From positions 3,348,001 to 3,412,000 of the forward strand of contig NZ_LT629797.1 of NCBI RefSeq assembly GCF_900106015.1: DNA of 64,000 bases. The letters run 5' to 3'. The position numbers and the translations under genes are program-made. Source of the stretch: Pseudomonas sihuiensis (lineage in GTDB: Bacteria; Pseudomonadota; Gammaproteobacteria; Pseudomonadales; Pseudomonadaceae). Below the pieces are notes generated by a model, which searched no databases, had not been told where the DNA came from, and saw only the letters and a program-made list of their open reading frames with translations. This document shows positions 47,175 through 56,211 of this stretch, piece after piece. Within the stretch, counting starts at the first letter, position 1. Each line of letters starts with the position of its first letter.

Positions 47175-47333
47175 TCAGCGTTTGGCGATGATGTACACCG
47201 CGTGGACGATGCCGGGGATGTAGCCGAGCAGGGTGAGCAGGATGTTCAGCCAGAAGGCGCCGCCAAAACCGACCTGGAGAAACACGCCCAGCGGCGGCAG
47301 CAGGATGGCGATGAGGATACGAATAAGGTCCAT
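47175..47333 (-). CDS. YqaE/Pmp3 family small membrane protein
   Basis: 52 residues from ATG 47333 with AAGGAG upstream. Two hydrophobic helices (MDLIRILIAILLPPLGVFLQVG and FWLNILLTLLGYIPGIVHAVYII) are joined by a Gly-rich turn, the standard Pmp3 layout. Relatives respond to osmotic or membrane stress; function is unclear. An upstream in-frame start at 47423 is not supported. Confidence 0.88.
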   Translation of the reverse strand: MDLIRILIAILLPPLGVFLQVGFGGAFWLNILLTLLGYIPGIVHAVYIIAKR

Positions 47334-47493
47334 GCGGTACTCCTTTACATTCCATAACGGGGTACCTGAATAGACTCTGAGCAGCGCCTGGCAGTTCAGT
47401 CGCGGCGAGCAAGTCAGCGGCAATACTGAGAACCAGACGCTGGCGTCGCCAGGGATATGACTTTAGTCTGGCGCCAAGATGGAAGCGCCCCAC

Positions 47494-48129
47494 ATGCCTG
47501 AACAATCACAACAAGAACGCATCATCGTCGCCGACGACCACCCGGTTTTCCGCGATGGCCTGTGTCGTATCGCCCAGCGCGTCTTCCCTATGGCGTGCAT
47601 TCTCGAAGCCGGTGACATGGATGAAGTGCTGAGCCTGGCGCAAGCCAGCACGGCGCCAAGCCTGTTCATGCTCGACCTGCTGTTCCCCGGCCAATCACCG
47701 CAAGCCATCAGCGCGTTGCGCCAGACCTTTGCGCGCAGTTCGATCGTGATCGTGTCGATGGTCGACAACCGCGAGTTGATCGATGAAGTGATGAGCGCAG
47801 GTGCGGACGGTTTCATCGGCAAGGCGACGCCGCCGGATGAAATCGCCGATGCCTTGCTGGCCGTGCGCGCCGGCGAGTTCGTCCTGACCCTGGGACCCGC
47901 CGGCGTGCCGGCCTTCGCCGAGGATCGTCATCTGCTGGAGCAACTGACGCCACGTCAGCAGGAGGTCTTGCGGCTGGTGGTGCGCGGCCTGTCGAACAAG
48001 GAAATCGCCCGCGAGCTGGCGATCTCGCCCTTTACCGTACGCATCCATGTGTCCTCGCTGCTGCGCACGCTGGACGTCAGCACCCGCGCCGCAGCCGCAG
48101 CCAAGGGGGCCAAAGCCGGGCTGGTGTGA
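47494..48129 (+). CDS. LuxR-type response regulator
   Basis: 211 residues if started at ATG 47494 (GGAAG 9 bases upstream); ATG 47479 would add five. Receiver domain: [11 protein letters not shown], phospho-acceptor Asp in FMLDLLFPG (about residue 54), Lys in GFIGKAT. C-terminal [35 protein letters not shown] cut by the recognition helix. It converges with the adjacent hybrid kinase gene, stops 3 bp apart, which suggests a cognate pair although they are not in one operon. A perfect palindrome near 49870 is a candidate binding site. Confidence 0.85.
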   Translation: MPEQSQQERIIVADDHPVFRDGLCRIAQRVFPMACILEAGDMDEVLSLAQASTAPSLFMLDLLFPGQSPQAISALRQTFARSSIVIVSMVDNRELIDEVMSAGADGFIGKATPPDEIADALLAVRAGEFVLTLGPAGVPAFAEDRHLLEQLTPRQQEVLRLVVRGLSNKEIARELAISPFTVRIHVSSLLRTLDVSTRAAAAAKGAKAGLV

Positions 48130-48132
48130 GCA

Positions 48133-49764
48133 TCACGCGGTCTTGAGCTTGAGCTTCAAGGCCACCAGCAGCGAACGCAGCTCGGCGGGCTGCACCGGTT
48201 TCGACAGGATCGGAATATCGCTGTCGCCCACCTGCTCCTGCACACGACGCACGTCGTGCCCGGTCATGATGATCGCCGGCACCTTGCGTCCACTGCTGCG
48301 CCGCACGTGCTGGATGCAGTCGGCCCCCGACGCTTCGGTGCCGAGGTCGAAGTCCGTCACCACCAGATCGAAATGCGCAGAGGCATCAGGCAGCGTGCTG
48401 AAGGTGGCGACTTCGCAGCCCCACTTCTGCAGCAAGGTGGCGGTGGCCAGCAGTACGTTCTGGTCATCCTCGATCAGGCACACGCGCAAGCCATCGAGCA
48501 TGCGCGGCGTCTGCAGGCTGCTGCCCTTGGCTGAGGACATCGCGCGCGGCGCCTCGACGCGCTGCAGGCCGTCGATGACCGCCCGCGTGCCGCGAGCCTC
48601 CACGGAGTGAATGCTCACGCGCATGTCCATCAGCGCGCCCAGGCGCCTGACGATGGCCAGGCCCAGGCCCATTCCCTCGACGTCGCTGTCTCGCTCCTGG
48701 CGCACGCGATAGAACTCTTCGAAGACGCTGTCGAGATGGCCGGCGGCGATGCCGCGCCCCTTGTCGTAGATCTCGATGGCAACGCCTGGCCCGCGAGGGC
48801 GGCAGGCGATCAACAGCGGTTTGCCCGGCGCGTATTTCAAGGCATTGGACAGCAGGTTCTGCAGCATGGTGGTGAGCAGCACCGGGTCGGCCCGCACGTG
48901 CAGCGGCGGGCAACGCAGGCGCATCTCGACCCCGGCCCAGCGCGCCGCCTCGGCATTCTGCTGGATGAGTTGCTGCAGCAGGCTGCGCAGTTCCAGCGAC
49001 TCCAGTTGCGGCACCACCTTGCCGCTGTCGAGCGAGTACATATCGAGAATGGTGCGGAACAGGCGTGCGACGCTGTGCAGTGATTTGTCGATGTTCTCCA
49101 CCAGGCGCCGCTGCTCGGTACCCAGGCTGCTGTCGCGCAGGCAGGCGGTGAACAGGCTGATGGAATGAATGGGTTGACGCAGGTCGTGGCTGGCCTGGGC
49201 GAGAAACTGCGACTTGGCCCGGTTGGCAGCCTGCTCGGCCTCGGCCGCCTGGCGCGAACGCTTGAGCAGGGCATGCATGTAGGCCGGCGCCAGCAGGGTG
49301 GTGAGCAGCAGTGTGACGATCAGGTAGGGCTGCGATTGCCAGTGCGCCGACAGGCTGGCGGCCACGCTCAGCGACAGCAGCGCCATCAGGGTGGCCAGCA
49401 GCAGGTAGCCGGAACCGTAGCGCAAGCCATAACCGATGGTGACCCACAGCAGAATCGCATAGACCGGCAGCATGGCCGCGCCGCCAAGCGCCATGGTCAC
49501 CGCGATACCGGCGTAGTCGGTGAGCATGGTGATCAGCCGGCGCCCGCGATAGTTGCCCGGACGCCGCCGGATATCGAACCAGATCAGCGTGGCGACGACA
49601 CTGAAGACGCACTCCAGGAGGAAGATCTTCCATACCAGCGCCGGGTTGATCAGCGACAGATGGTAGAGGATCACGATGTAGCAGGCCGCGACCGACATGA
49701 AGATCATCCGCACCCCGGCCTGGGCGCGTTCGGTGTCATACGCGGCGGAGACAGTCCCGGACAT
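48133..49764 (-). CDS. Membrane hybrid histidine kinase with C-terminal receiver
   Basis: 543 residues from ATG 49764 (MSGTVSAAYDTERAQ, GGGAA upstream). About five to six transmembrane helices (residues 20-170) without a large sensor domain. Then HisKA with phospho-acceptor His in ASHDLRQPIHSISLF (about 205), HATPase with NLLSNALKYAP, DKGRGI and GMGLGLAIV, and a receiver with Asp in LVVTDFDLG (about 475). The PIHSISLF-type HisKA resembles kinases that talk to LuxR-type regulators. The likely partner is the convergent regulator at 47494-48129. Signal unknown. Confidence 0.85.
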   Translation of the reverse strand: MSGTVSAAYDTERAQAGVRMIFMSVAACYIVILYHLSLINPALVWKIFLLECVFSVVATLIWFDIRRRPGNYRGRRLITMLTDYAGIAVTMALGGAAMLPVYAILLWVTIGYGLRYGSGYLLLATLMALLSLSVAASLSAHWQSQPYLIVTLLLTTLLAPAYMHALLKRSRQAAEAEQAANRAKSQFLAQASHDLRQPIHSISLFTACLRDSSLGTEQRRLVENIDKSLHSVARLFRTILDMYSLDSGKVVPQLESLELRSLLQQLIQQNAEAARWAGVEMRLRCPPLHVRADPVLLTTMLQNLLSNALKYAPGKPLLIACRPRGPGVAIEIYDKGRGIAAGHLDSVFEEFYRVRQERDSDVEGMGLGLAIVRRLGALMDMRVSIHSVEARGTRAVIDGLQRVEAPRAMSSAKGSSLQTPRMLDGLRVCLIEDDQNVLLATATLLQKWGCEVATFSTLPDASAHFDLVVTDFDLGTEASGADCIQHVRRSSGRKVPAIIMTGHDVRRVQEQVGDSDIPILSKPVQPAELRSLLVALKLKLKTA

Positions 49765-49862
49765 GACGTTTCCCTGCTGATTACAGCTCATGTTGTGGTG
49801 TCGGCACCTTAGGCCGGAGCCTGCGACCGGCGCAAGGAACTGTTTGGCAGGCAAAGAGGCAC

Positions 49863-49907
49863 TAGTACACCCGTACTATTTCGTGCGGCCCCACCCATTC
49901 CTAGAAT
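49863..49907 (+). promoter_or_regulatory. Palindrome and promoter upstream of the lipoprotein gene
   Basis: TAGTAC-ACCC-GTACTA (49863-49878) is a perfect palindrome just upstream of TTTCGT/TTCGTG (-35 region, about 49880) and TAGAAT (-10, 49902-49907). Its centre is about 43 bp before the expected start, the class II activator position. It could be the target of the neighbouring LuxR-type regulator. Confidence 0.5.
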
Positions 49908-49960
49908 CCGGGCAACGCCTCGGCACTGGGTCGGGGCCCGGTCATAGAAGGGAATGTCTG

Positions 49961-50329
49961 ATGAACATCAAAGGAACCCTGGGCGTCCTCATGAGCGCCA
50001 CCGTGCTGGCCTCGCTGAGCGGCTGCCTGGCGCAGAACACGCAAACTCAGGGGCTGCAGAATACCCAGCTGGCCAACGATCCATGTGCGCCGAGCGCGAC
50101 CAGCAACCTGATCGCCACCGGACGCAGCTTGCTGGATATGGCCAATACCGTACTGGAGACGCAGCAGAGCTTCAATGGCAACACCGCGACCTATGCCAAG
50201 CGTATGGAAGTTGCGGAGAACGCGCAGAAGGTCAACCAGGGCCACAACGTGCTGAATAACGTCGAGAACCTGGCGGGTGCCGGCCAGCAGCCCTGCGTAC
50301 CCGCCGCACCTGCCAACGCAGCACGCTAG
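49961..50329 (+). CDS. Small predicted lipoprotein of unknown function
   Basis: 122 residues from ATG 49961. Lipoprotein signal MNIKGTLGVLMSATVLASLSGC with lipobox LSGC (Cys22). The mature part is hydrophilic, Asn/Gln/Thr-rich and contains two further Cys (DPCAPSA and QQPCVPA) that could form one disulfide. Helical central region (about 45-100). No family recognised. Divergent from the hybrid kinase (196-bp gap), so it may belong to that regulon. Confidence 0.78.
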   Translation: MNIKGTLGVLMSATVLASLSGCLAQNTQTQGLQNTQLANDPCAPSATSNLIATGRSLLDMANTVLETQQSFNGNTATYAKRMEVAENAQKVNQGHNVLNNVENLAGAGQQPCVPAAPANAAR

Positions 50330-50336
50330 CCGGCCC

Positions 50337-51437
50337 TCAAAGGCGCACGTCGAATTTGTCCAATAGCAGCTCGGTCGGTATGTCGGCGCTGACCAGCTGG
50401 TTGCGTCCGCGCTGCTTGCCGCTGTACAGGCGACGATCAGCGGCGCGGTAGAGCTCGGCGGCGCTGCGTCCGTCCACGGGCCAGGTGGCCAGGCCGAAGG
50501 TGGCGGACAGCGCGATCGGCTCACCGTCGTACTCAAGCGGCTGTTCGGCGATCTGCTTGCGCAGTTTTTCCACCAGCGGGTCGGCGCCGGTGCTGTCGGT
50601 ATGACGTAGCAGCAGGCCGAACTCCTCCCCTCCCAGGCGACCGAGAAAGTCGGTCACGCGCAGGCGCTGCTGGAGGATCTGACAGATGTGCTGCAGCGCC
50701 ATGTCGCCCGCCGCGTGCCCCCACTGGTCGTTGACCTGCTTGAAGTGGTCGACGTCGAGCAGCACCAGTACCAGATGCCCGTTGCTGCGTTCGGCCTCCT
50801 GAATGCTGCGTTGCAGGGCGTGCTGGAAGCTGCCGCGGCTGGCCACGCCGGTCAGTGAATCGGTCTGCGCCAGGCGCTGCAGCTCCTCGTAGGCCTGCAT
50901 GCGCAAGCCATCGTAGATATGCACGAACACCAGGATCAGCACGCCACACAGGGCGGCATTGCCCAGGTCGATCAGGCCGTGTGTGTCCAGGGTCAGGTGA
51001 TTGTCGGTGAAGTACAGCAAAAGCCCGGCGCACATGAACGGCGCGGTGAGCAGGAAGGCGCGCTGCTTACCCAGCAGCAGGTAGGCCAGCAGCGGGATCA
51101 TGTACAGCCAGACGAACGCCGCCGCTGAGGCGTCCGGCATGACGATGATGTAGAGGATGAAGCAGAAGGTCGGGATCAGATACAGGTAGATCCACAGGTA
51201 CAGATGGCGAGCGCGTTCGATGCGCCAGGCGCCGAACAGCAGCAAGGCGGTGCACAGCACTTCGAGGATGGCGAAGGGGTAGTTGCCGGCCAGGGCCTGC
51301 AGCACGGCGAAGCCGCCCAGGGTCAGGCCGGTGGCGAGCAGGATGGTGCGCATCAGCTTGCGTTTGCCCGACTCGCGCAGCCCTTCGCAGTGCCCTGCGC
51401 CTACATCCCTGTGATCGTTATAGTTGCCGTCACTCAT
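50337..51437 (-). CDS. Membrane diguanylate cyclase (GGDEF)
   Basis: 366 residues from ATG 51437 (MSDGNYNDH); a second possible start is the Met about 28 residues on (MRTILLATG), just before the first transmembrane helix. Six hydrophobic helices (about 30-190) precede a GGDEF domain: LTGVASRGSFQHAL, LLDVDHFKQVND and RLGGEEFGLLLR (active GGEEF). The RVTD five residues earlier is an inhibitory I-site. Synthesises c-di-GMP in response to an unknown membrane signal. Same strand as dctM, 83 bp downstream. Confidence 0.87.
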   Translation of the reverse strand: MSDGNYNDHRDVGAGHCEGLRESGKRKLMRTILLATGLTLGGFAVLQALAGNYPFAILEVLCTALLLFGAWRIERARHLYLWIYLYLIPTFCFILYIIVMPDASAAAFVWLYMIPLLAYLLLGKQRAFLLTAPFMCAGLLLYFTDNHLTLDTHGLIDLGNAALCGVLILVFVHIYDGLRMQAYEELQRLAQTDSLTGVASRGSFQHALQRSIQEAERSNGHLVLVLLDVDHFKQVNDQWGHAAGDMALQHICQILQQRLRVTDFLGRLGGEEFGLLLRHTDSTGADPLVEKLRKQIAEQPLEYDGEPIALSATFGLATWPVDGRSAAELYRAADRRLYSGKQRGRNQLVSADIPTELLLDKFDVRL

Positions 51438-51465
51438 CTTGGTGCCCAGCGCTGCCGCCCTCAGC

Positions 51466-51490
51466 GGTGCGCAGCCCCCCGCTGCGCACC
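51466..51490. repeat. Hairpin between dctM and the GGDEF gene
   Basis: GGTGCGCAGC/GCTGCGCACC, 10-bp perfect arms with a C5 (G5) loop. There is no T-run on the minus strand, so it may be an attenuator or RNA-stabilising hairpin rather than a terminator. Confidence 0.5.
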
Positions 51491-51520
51491 ATCTGGCAAC
51501 TATAGACGGCCTGGCCTGTT

Positions 51521-52816
51521 TTACACCGCATAACCCAGCACGCGCGGCAGCCACAGGGCGATTTCCGGGAAGATCGCCACCAGCAGCAGGGCGCTGGACA
51601 TCACCACGACGAACAGCGCCGCCCAGCCGACGGTCTGTTCCAGGCGTATCTTGGCCACTTCCGCCGTGACCATCAGGTTGATCGCCACCGGCGGGGTGAA
51701 CTGGCCGATGGCGATGTTCATCGCCAGCAGGATGCCGAACCACACCGGGTTCCAGCCGAAGTGCTGCATCACCGGAATCAGGATCGGCATCAGGATCAGG
51801 TAGATGGAGATGGCATCGAGCAGCATGCCGGCCAGCAGCACCGCGAGCATCACCAGCGCCAGCAGCACCCAGCCGTTGTCCGACAGCGAGATCAGCCATT
51901 CGGCCAGATGGCGGAAGGTACCGAGCATGGTGCCGGCCCAGGCGAAGATGCCAGCCAGGGCGATGATCAGCATGACCACACCGGAGATCACCCCGGCTTC
52001 GCCACACAGACGCCAGAGGCTGCGCCAGTCCAGTTCGCGGGTGACGAACAGGCCGATCAGCACGCCGTAGGTCACGCCGACCACGGCGGCTTCAGTGGGC
52101 GTGAACAGGCCGCTGCGCAGGCCGCCGAGAATCAGCACCGGGGCGAACAGCGCTGGCAGCGCCTGCTTGAAGCTTTCCCCGAGCGGTGGCCGCTCACTTG
52201 ATTCCGGCGACTCCCAGCCGTAGTGACGCGACAGCAGCCAGGCCGGTACCAGCAGCACCAGGCCGACCAGAATGCCGGGGAACAGGCCGGCGGCGAACAG
52301 CGCACGCAGGTCCACGCCCGGCACCACGATGGAGTAGAGAATCAGCGCGATGGACGGCGGAATCAGGATCGCCGTCGAGGCCGAGGCGGCGATCAGCGTA
52401 GCCGAGAAGGGTTTGGGATACCCCGCCTTGGTCATGCTCGGCAGCATCACCATGGCCACGGCGGCGGCATCGGCCGGGCCAGAGCCACTCATGCCGCCCA
52501 TGATCAGGCACACCAGCACCGCGACCATGGCCAGGCCGCCATGACGCGGGCCGATCACCGCCTGGGCGAAGCGCACCAGCCGCAGCGCCACACCGGCCTT
52601 CTCGAACACCAGGCCGGTGAGGATGAACAGCGGAATGGCGATCAGCGGGTACTTGGCCACGCCGTTGTAGGTGTTGGTGCCGAGGGTCGCGAGCATGTCC
52701 GGCGACAGCCCGGCGATGATGCCGATGGCGCCGGAGAGGCCGAGGGCGAAGGCCACCGGCACACCGAGCGCCAGCAGCACGGCGAAACTGAGGATCAGCC
52801 AGAGATCAGGGCTCAT
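51521..52816 (-). CDS. dctM: TRAP transporter large permease DctM
   Basis: 431 residues, about 12 transmembrane helices. Family motifs: FALGLSGAIGI, GGMSGSGPADAAAVAMVMLPSM cut after PADAA, IPPSIALILY and TPPVAINLMVT. Couples sodium gradient to solute uptake. ATG 52816 (MSPDLWLIL) is preferred over the GTG one codon before. It overlaps dctQ by 11 bp. Confidence 0.92.
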   Translation of the reverse strand: MSPDLWLILSFAVLLALGVPVAFALGLSGAIGIIAGLSPDMLATLGTNTYNGVAKYPLIAIPLFILTGLVFEKAGVALRLVRFAQAVIGPRHGGLAMVAVLVCLIMGGMSGSGPADAAAVAMVMLPSMTKAGYPKPFSATLIAASASTAILIPPSIALILYSIVVPGVDLRALFAAGLFPGILVGLVLLVPAWLLSRHYGWESPESSERPPLGESFKQALPALFAPVLILGGLRSGLFTPTEAAVVGVTYGVLIGLFVTRELDWRSLWRLCGEAGVISGVVMLIIALAGIFAWAGTMLGTFRHLAEWLISLSDNGWVLLALVMLAVLLAGMLLDAISIYLILMPILIPVMQHFGWNPVWFGILLAMNIAIGQFTPPVAINLMVTAEVAKIRLEQTVGWAALFVVVMSSALLLVAIFPEIALWLPRVLGYAV

Positions 52817-53282
52817 CACTGATTCTCCCGCGCAGGCGATCGACGGTCATCTGAGTTAGGCGCACGAACAGCAGCAGCGCCAGGACCGGCAGCCAGATCA
52901 CGTACCACCAGTTGGGCAGGCCGAGGCCGGGCGACTCGGAATCCCACTGGAATTCCTCCCAGGCGAACTGGCCGCCATACCAGCACACCAGCCCCAGCAC
53001 CAAAACGCCGGCCAGCCACTGCAACAGGATCAGCGGCGTGCGCAGGCGCGGGAACAGGCGCTCGAGCAGGCCGATACGAATGTGCCGGTTGCTGCGCATG
53101 GCCACCGAAGCACCGGCGAAGGTGAGGATGACCAGCAGGAACACCGAGATTTCCTCGGTGAAGGCAAAGGATGCATCGGTGAAATAACGCACCACGACGT
53201 TGGCCAGGCTGATCAGGCTGATGATCACCAGGGCCAGGGTGGCGAGCACGCGCTCCAGCGGCGCGTCGACTTGCTTGCTCAT
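52806..53282 (-). CDS. dctQ: TRAP transporter small permease DctQ
   Basis: 158 residues from ATG 53282 with GAGG upstream. Four transmembrane helices and the family motif RYFTDASFAFTEEISVFLLV. Forms the membrane complex with DctM. Its coding end overlaps dctM, implying coupled translation. Confidence 0.92.
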   Translation of the reverse strand: MSKQVDAPLERVLATLALVIISLISLANVVVRYFTDASFAFTEEISVFLLVILTFAGASVAMRSNRHIRIGLLERLFPRLRTPLILLQWLAGVLVLGLVCWYGGQFAWEEFQWDSESPGLGLPNWWYVIWLPVLALLLFVRLTQMTVDRLRGRISDEP

Positions 53283-53344
53283 AAGAACCTCGAACGACCG
53301 GAGCAAGGCGCGCCAGTGGTAACACCCCTGCCCTCTCCCCCGGG

Positions 53345-53368
53345 CCCTCTCCCGCATGCGGGAGAGGG
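53345..53368. repeat. CCCTCTCCC-family palindrome, copy 4
   Basis: CCCTCTCCCGCA/TGCGGGAGAGGG, perfect 24-bp palindrome, with a further CCCTCTCCC just before it (53331-53339). It lies in the 155-bp dctP-dctQ gap, where a hairpin could give more DctP than membrane subunits. Confidence 0.78.
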
Positions 53369-53437
53369 GAGCAGAGCGGGCTGCGGGACATCCACCACTA
53401 CGCCCCGTAGTGTGGGCTTGCGGTCAGATAAAACGAA

Positions 53438-54439
53438 TCAGGGCTGGGCCACGGCCTTGCGCGCGGCATCCATCAGCGCATCGCCGATACGCGGTGCCCA
53501 TTTCTCATGCACGCTGGCGGTGGCTTCGACGAAGGCCGCGCGCTCGGTGTCGCTCAGTTCGATCACTTCCACGCCGCGCTCACGCACGTCGCCCAGGCGC
53601 TGCGCCTGGGCGCCACGCGACAGCTCGATCTCCCACTTGCCGGCGTCGATGGCCGCCTGGCGCAGCAGTTCGCGATCTTCCTCAGGCAGGGATTTCCATA
53701 CGCGCTGGTTAACGGCGAACACCAGCGGGTCGGCCATGTAGTCCCACAGGGTCAGGTACTTCTGGCCCACCTGGTCGACACGTGCCACGTCGAATACCGA
53801 CAGCGGGTTTTCCTGGCCGTCCACCGCGCCGGTGGTCAGTGCCGGCTTGGCATCGGCCCAGCTCATCTGCGTCGGGTTGGCGCCAAGGGCGGTGAAGGTG
53901 TCCTGGAACAGCGGCGAGCCAACCACGCGGATCTTCAGGCCCGTCATATCGGCCGGGCTGCGCACCGGCTTGGCCGAGTTGGACAGCTGGCGGAAGCCGT
54001 TCTCGCCCCAGGCCAGCGGCACGATGCCGCGCTGTTCGATGGCAGCGAAGGCCAGCTTGCCGGCTTCGCCCTGGGTGATGGCGTCGAGGTCGGCATCGTT
54101 CTTCATCAAAAACGGCAGGGAGAACAGGTTGAGTTCCGGCACCTGCGGCGACCAGTTGATGGTCGAGCCCACGGCCATGTCGATCAGGCCGGAGCGCATG
54201 GCGGAGAATTCCTTGGTCTGGTCGCCGGCGACCAGTTGCGCATTGGGGTACACGCGCAGGGTGATGCGCCCCTCGGAGCGCTCGTTGACCAGATCGGCCC
54301 ACTTCTGCGCGGCCTGGCCCCAGGGGAAGGCGTCCGACAGTACGGTGGAAACGGAGTATTCACGCGCCTGCGCGGTGGCGCACAGGGCGGTCAGCGCAGC
54401 GCCAGCGGCGAGCGCGGAGAAGAGTCGCTTGAGTTTCAT
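53438..54439 (-). CDS. dctP: TRAP transporter periplasmic binding protein DctP
   Basis: 333 residues from ATG 54439 with AAGGA upstream. Signal peptide MKLKRLFSALAAGAALTALC (cleaved near AQA-REYS). DctP signatures: FSAMRSGLIDMAVGS, GLKIRVVGSPLFQDTFTALGANP, WADAKPALTTGAVDGQENPLS (carboxylate-binding Arg in the IRVV stretch). Substrate is probably an organic acid; its identity cannot be read. Divergent from a sigma-54 activator gene, which may control it. Confidence 0.92.
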   Translation of the reverse strand: MKLKRLFSALAAGAALTALCATAQAREYSVSTVLSDAFPWGQAAQKWADLVNERSEGRITLRVYPNAQLVAGDQTKEFSAMRSGLIDMAVGSTINWSPQVPELNLFSLPFLMKNDADLDAITQGEAGKLAFAAIEQRGIVPLAWGENGFRQLSNSAKPVRSPADMTGLKIRVVGSPLFQDTFTALGANPTQMSWADAKPALTTGAVDGQENPLSVFDVARVDQVGQKYLTLWDYMADPLVFAVNQRVWKSLPEEDRELLRQAAIDAGKWEIELSRGAQAQRLGDVRERGVEVIELSDTERAAFVEATASVHEKWAPRIGDALMDAARKAVAQP

Positions 54440-54738
54440 CGGGGCGTCCTTGTATGGATCTTGGTCATTGTCGTTGTGGCACCGGCAAAGCGGTGCGGAT
54501 CCAGCGGCGAGCGGATGGCTCGCCTGGCGCGCCTGGTCGGCACGCGAAAGGGACACGGCAGGTGTCACGGCTGCCGGGCAGGCCTTGTGGGCGATCGGCA
54601 GGTGCCGGCGGGTTACGCGCGGCCGCCCAACTATTCCAGAAGCGCGCAGCGAATGCCATTGTCTGATGACTGTTGACGTTGCCCGGCCTGATCGGCGCTG
54701 CCCATAATCACCGGGATCTCATTTTCGGACACTCGCCC

Positions 54739-56199
54739 ATGGCCATTTCCCGCGACGACCTCGACCAGCACGGTCTGATCATCGGCGTGTCGCCCGAACG
54801 CTTTCGCGCGGTGGCCATGCCGCTGCTGTTCGATCACCTCGATGCGCAGTGCGAGGGCACCATCGCGGTCAATCGCCAGGCACGCATCGTCTGGATCAAC
54901 GACAAGTACGCGCAGAAGGTCGGCATCGCCGATGCGCGCACGGCACTGGGCAAGGAGATCGAGGAAGTGCTGCCGGCCAGCCGCCTGCGCGAGGTGGTGG
55001 AAAGCGGCCAGCCGAGCATGCTCGATCTGATGGCCTTCGGCAGCGAGCACTTCGTGGTCACCCGCATACCGCTGCGCGACGAGGACGGCACCCTGGTCGG
55101 CGCCCTGGGCTTCGTGCTGTTCGACCGCGCCCGCCACCTCAAACCGCTGATGGCCAAGTACGCCAACCTGCAGACGCAACTGCTCGCCACCCAGCACGAG
55201 CTGGCCAAGGCGCGTCGGGCGCGCTACACCATCGCCGGGTTCATCGGCGCCAGCAGTGCGGCCAGCGAGGTAAAGCGCCAGGCCCGCCGTGCTGCGCAGC
55301 TCGACTCCACCGTGCTGATTCGCGGCGAAACCGGCACCGGCAAGGAGCTGCTGGCGCAGGGCATCCACAATCTGTCGCCGCGCGCCAACGGCCCATTCGT
55401 CGCGGTCAACGTCGCAGCGATTCCGGAGACCCTGGTCGAGGCCGAGCTGTTCGGCACCGCACCCGGCGCCTTTACCGGCGCAGACCGTAAGGCGCGCATC
55501 GGCAAGTTCGAAGTGGCCAACGGCGGTACGCTGTTTCTCGACGAGATCGGCGATCTGCCGCTGCCGTTGCAGGCCAAGCTGCTGCGCGTTTTGCAGGAGC
55601 AGGAGGTGGAGCCGCTCGGCTCCAATCAGGTCAAGCCGCTCAACGTGCGGGTGATCGCCGCGACCCATATCGACCTGGAAGCCAAGGTGGCCGCCGGGCA
55701 GTTCCGCGACGATCTCTACTACCGCCTCAACGTGCTGGCCCTGCGCGTGCCGCCACTGCGCGAGCGTGCCAGCGACATTCCCGCACTGATCGAACACCTG
55801 CTCGATGACCTGGCCAACCGCTCCGGCCTGGCGCCCATGGAGCTGACAGACGATGCCCTCGCCCTGCTCTGCGCACAGCTGTGGAAGGGCAATGTGCGTG
55901 AGTTGCGTAACCTGCTGGAGCGGGCGCAACTGGCGGCCGATGGGCGACTGGATGGCGAAGTTTTACGTGGTTTGCTGGTCGATCCGGTGGCGCCAAGCGC
56001 GCCTACGCCCGTTGCGCCAGTGATGATGAGCACGACGCAGACGCTGGCCGAACAGTTGGCGCAGGCCGAGCGCCAGGCGTTGCAGGCGGCACTGGCGGCA
56101 ACCGATGGCAATCGCCAATTGGCCGCCGAGCGCCTGGGCATTTCCCGCGCTGGTTTCTACGCCAAGCTGGCGCAGCATGGGCTGGGTCGCCGGGGCTGA
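54739..56199 (+). CDS. Sigma-54-dependent activator with PAS-like sensor, Fis-type HTH
   Basis: 486 residues from ATG 54739 (MAISRDDLDQ). N-terminal PAS-like domain (about 30-145, TIAVNRQARIVWINDKYA), AAA+ domain with Walker A GETGTGKELL (about 200), GAFTGADRKA and Walker B LFLDEIGDL, LWKGNVRELRNLLE, and a C-terminal Fis HTH (ATDGNRQLAAERLGISRAGFYAKL). A promoter TTGCCC-18 bp-CATAAT (54679-54708) precedes it. Similar in context to HbcR of P. aeruginosa (regulator beside a GntP-type transporter). It likely acts on the TCCA-N6-TGGA sites and sigma-54 promoter at 56.8-57.0 kb. Confidence 0.87.
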   Translation: MAISRDDLDQHGLIIGVSPERFRAVAMPLLFDHLDAQCEGTIAVNRQARIVWINDKYAQKVGIADARTALGKEIEEVLPASRLREVVESGQPSMLDLMAFGSEHFVVTRIPLRDEDGTLVGALGFVLFDRARHLKPLMAKYANLQTQLLATQHELAKARRARYTIAGFIGASSAASEVKRQARRAAQLDSTVLIRGETGTGKELLAQGIHNLSPRANGPFVAVNVAAIPETLVEAELFGTAPGAFTGADRKARIGKFEVANGGTLFLDEIGDLPLPLQAKLLRVLQEQEVEPLGSNQVKPLNVRVIAATHIDLEAKVAAGQFRDDLYYRLNVLALRVPPLRERASDIPALIEHLLDDLANRSGLAPMELTDDALALLCAQLWKGNVRELRNLLERAQLAADGRLDGEVLRGLLVDPVAPSAPTPVAPVMMSTTQTLAEQLAQAERQALQAALAATDGNRQLAAERLGISRAGFYAKLAQHGLGRRG

Positions 56200-56211
56200 G
56201 CGCCTCACCCT

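Noticed and set aside
54440..54738. Sigma-54 promoter for dctPQM or TCCA-N6-TGGA sites in the divergent region
   Set aside because: No -24/-12 pair with correct spacing and no copy of the enhancer motif was found there, so control of the TRAP genes by the adjacent activator is not supported.
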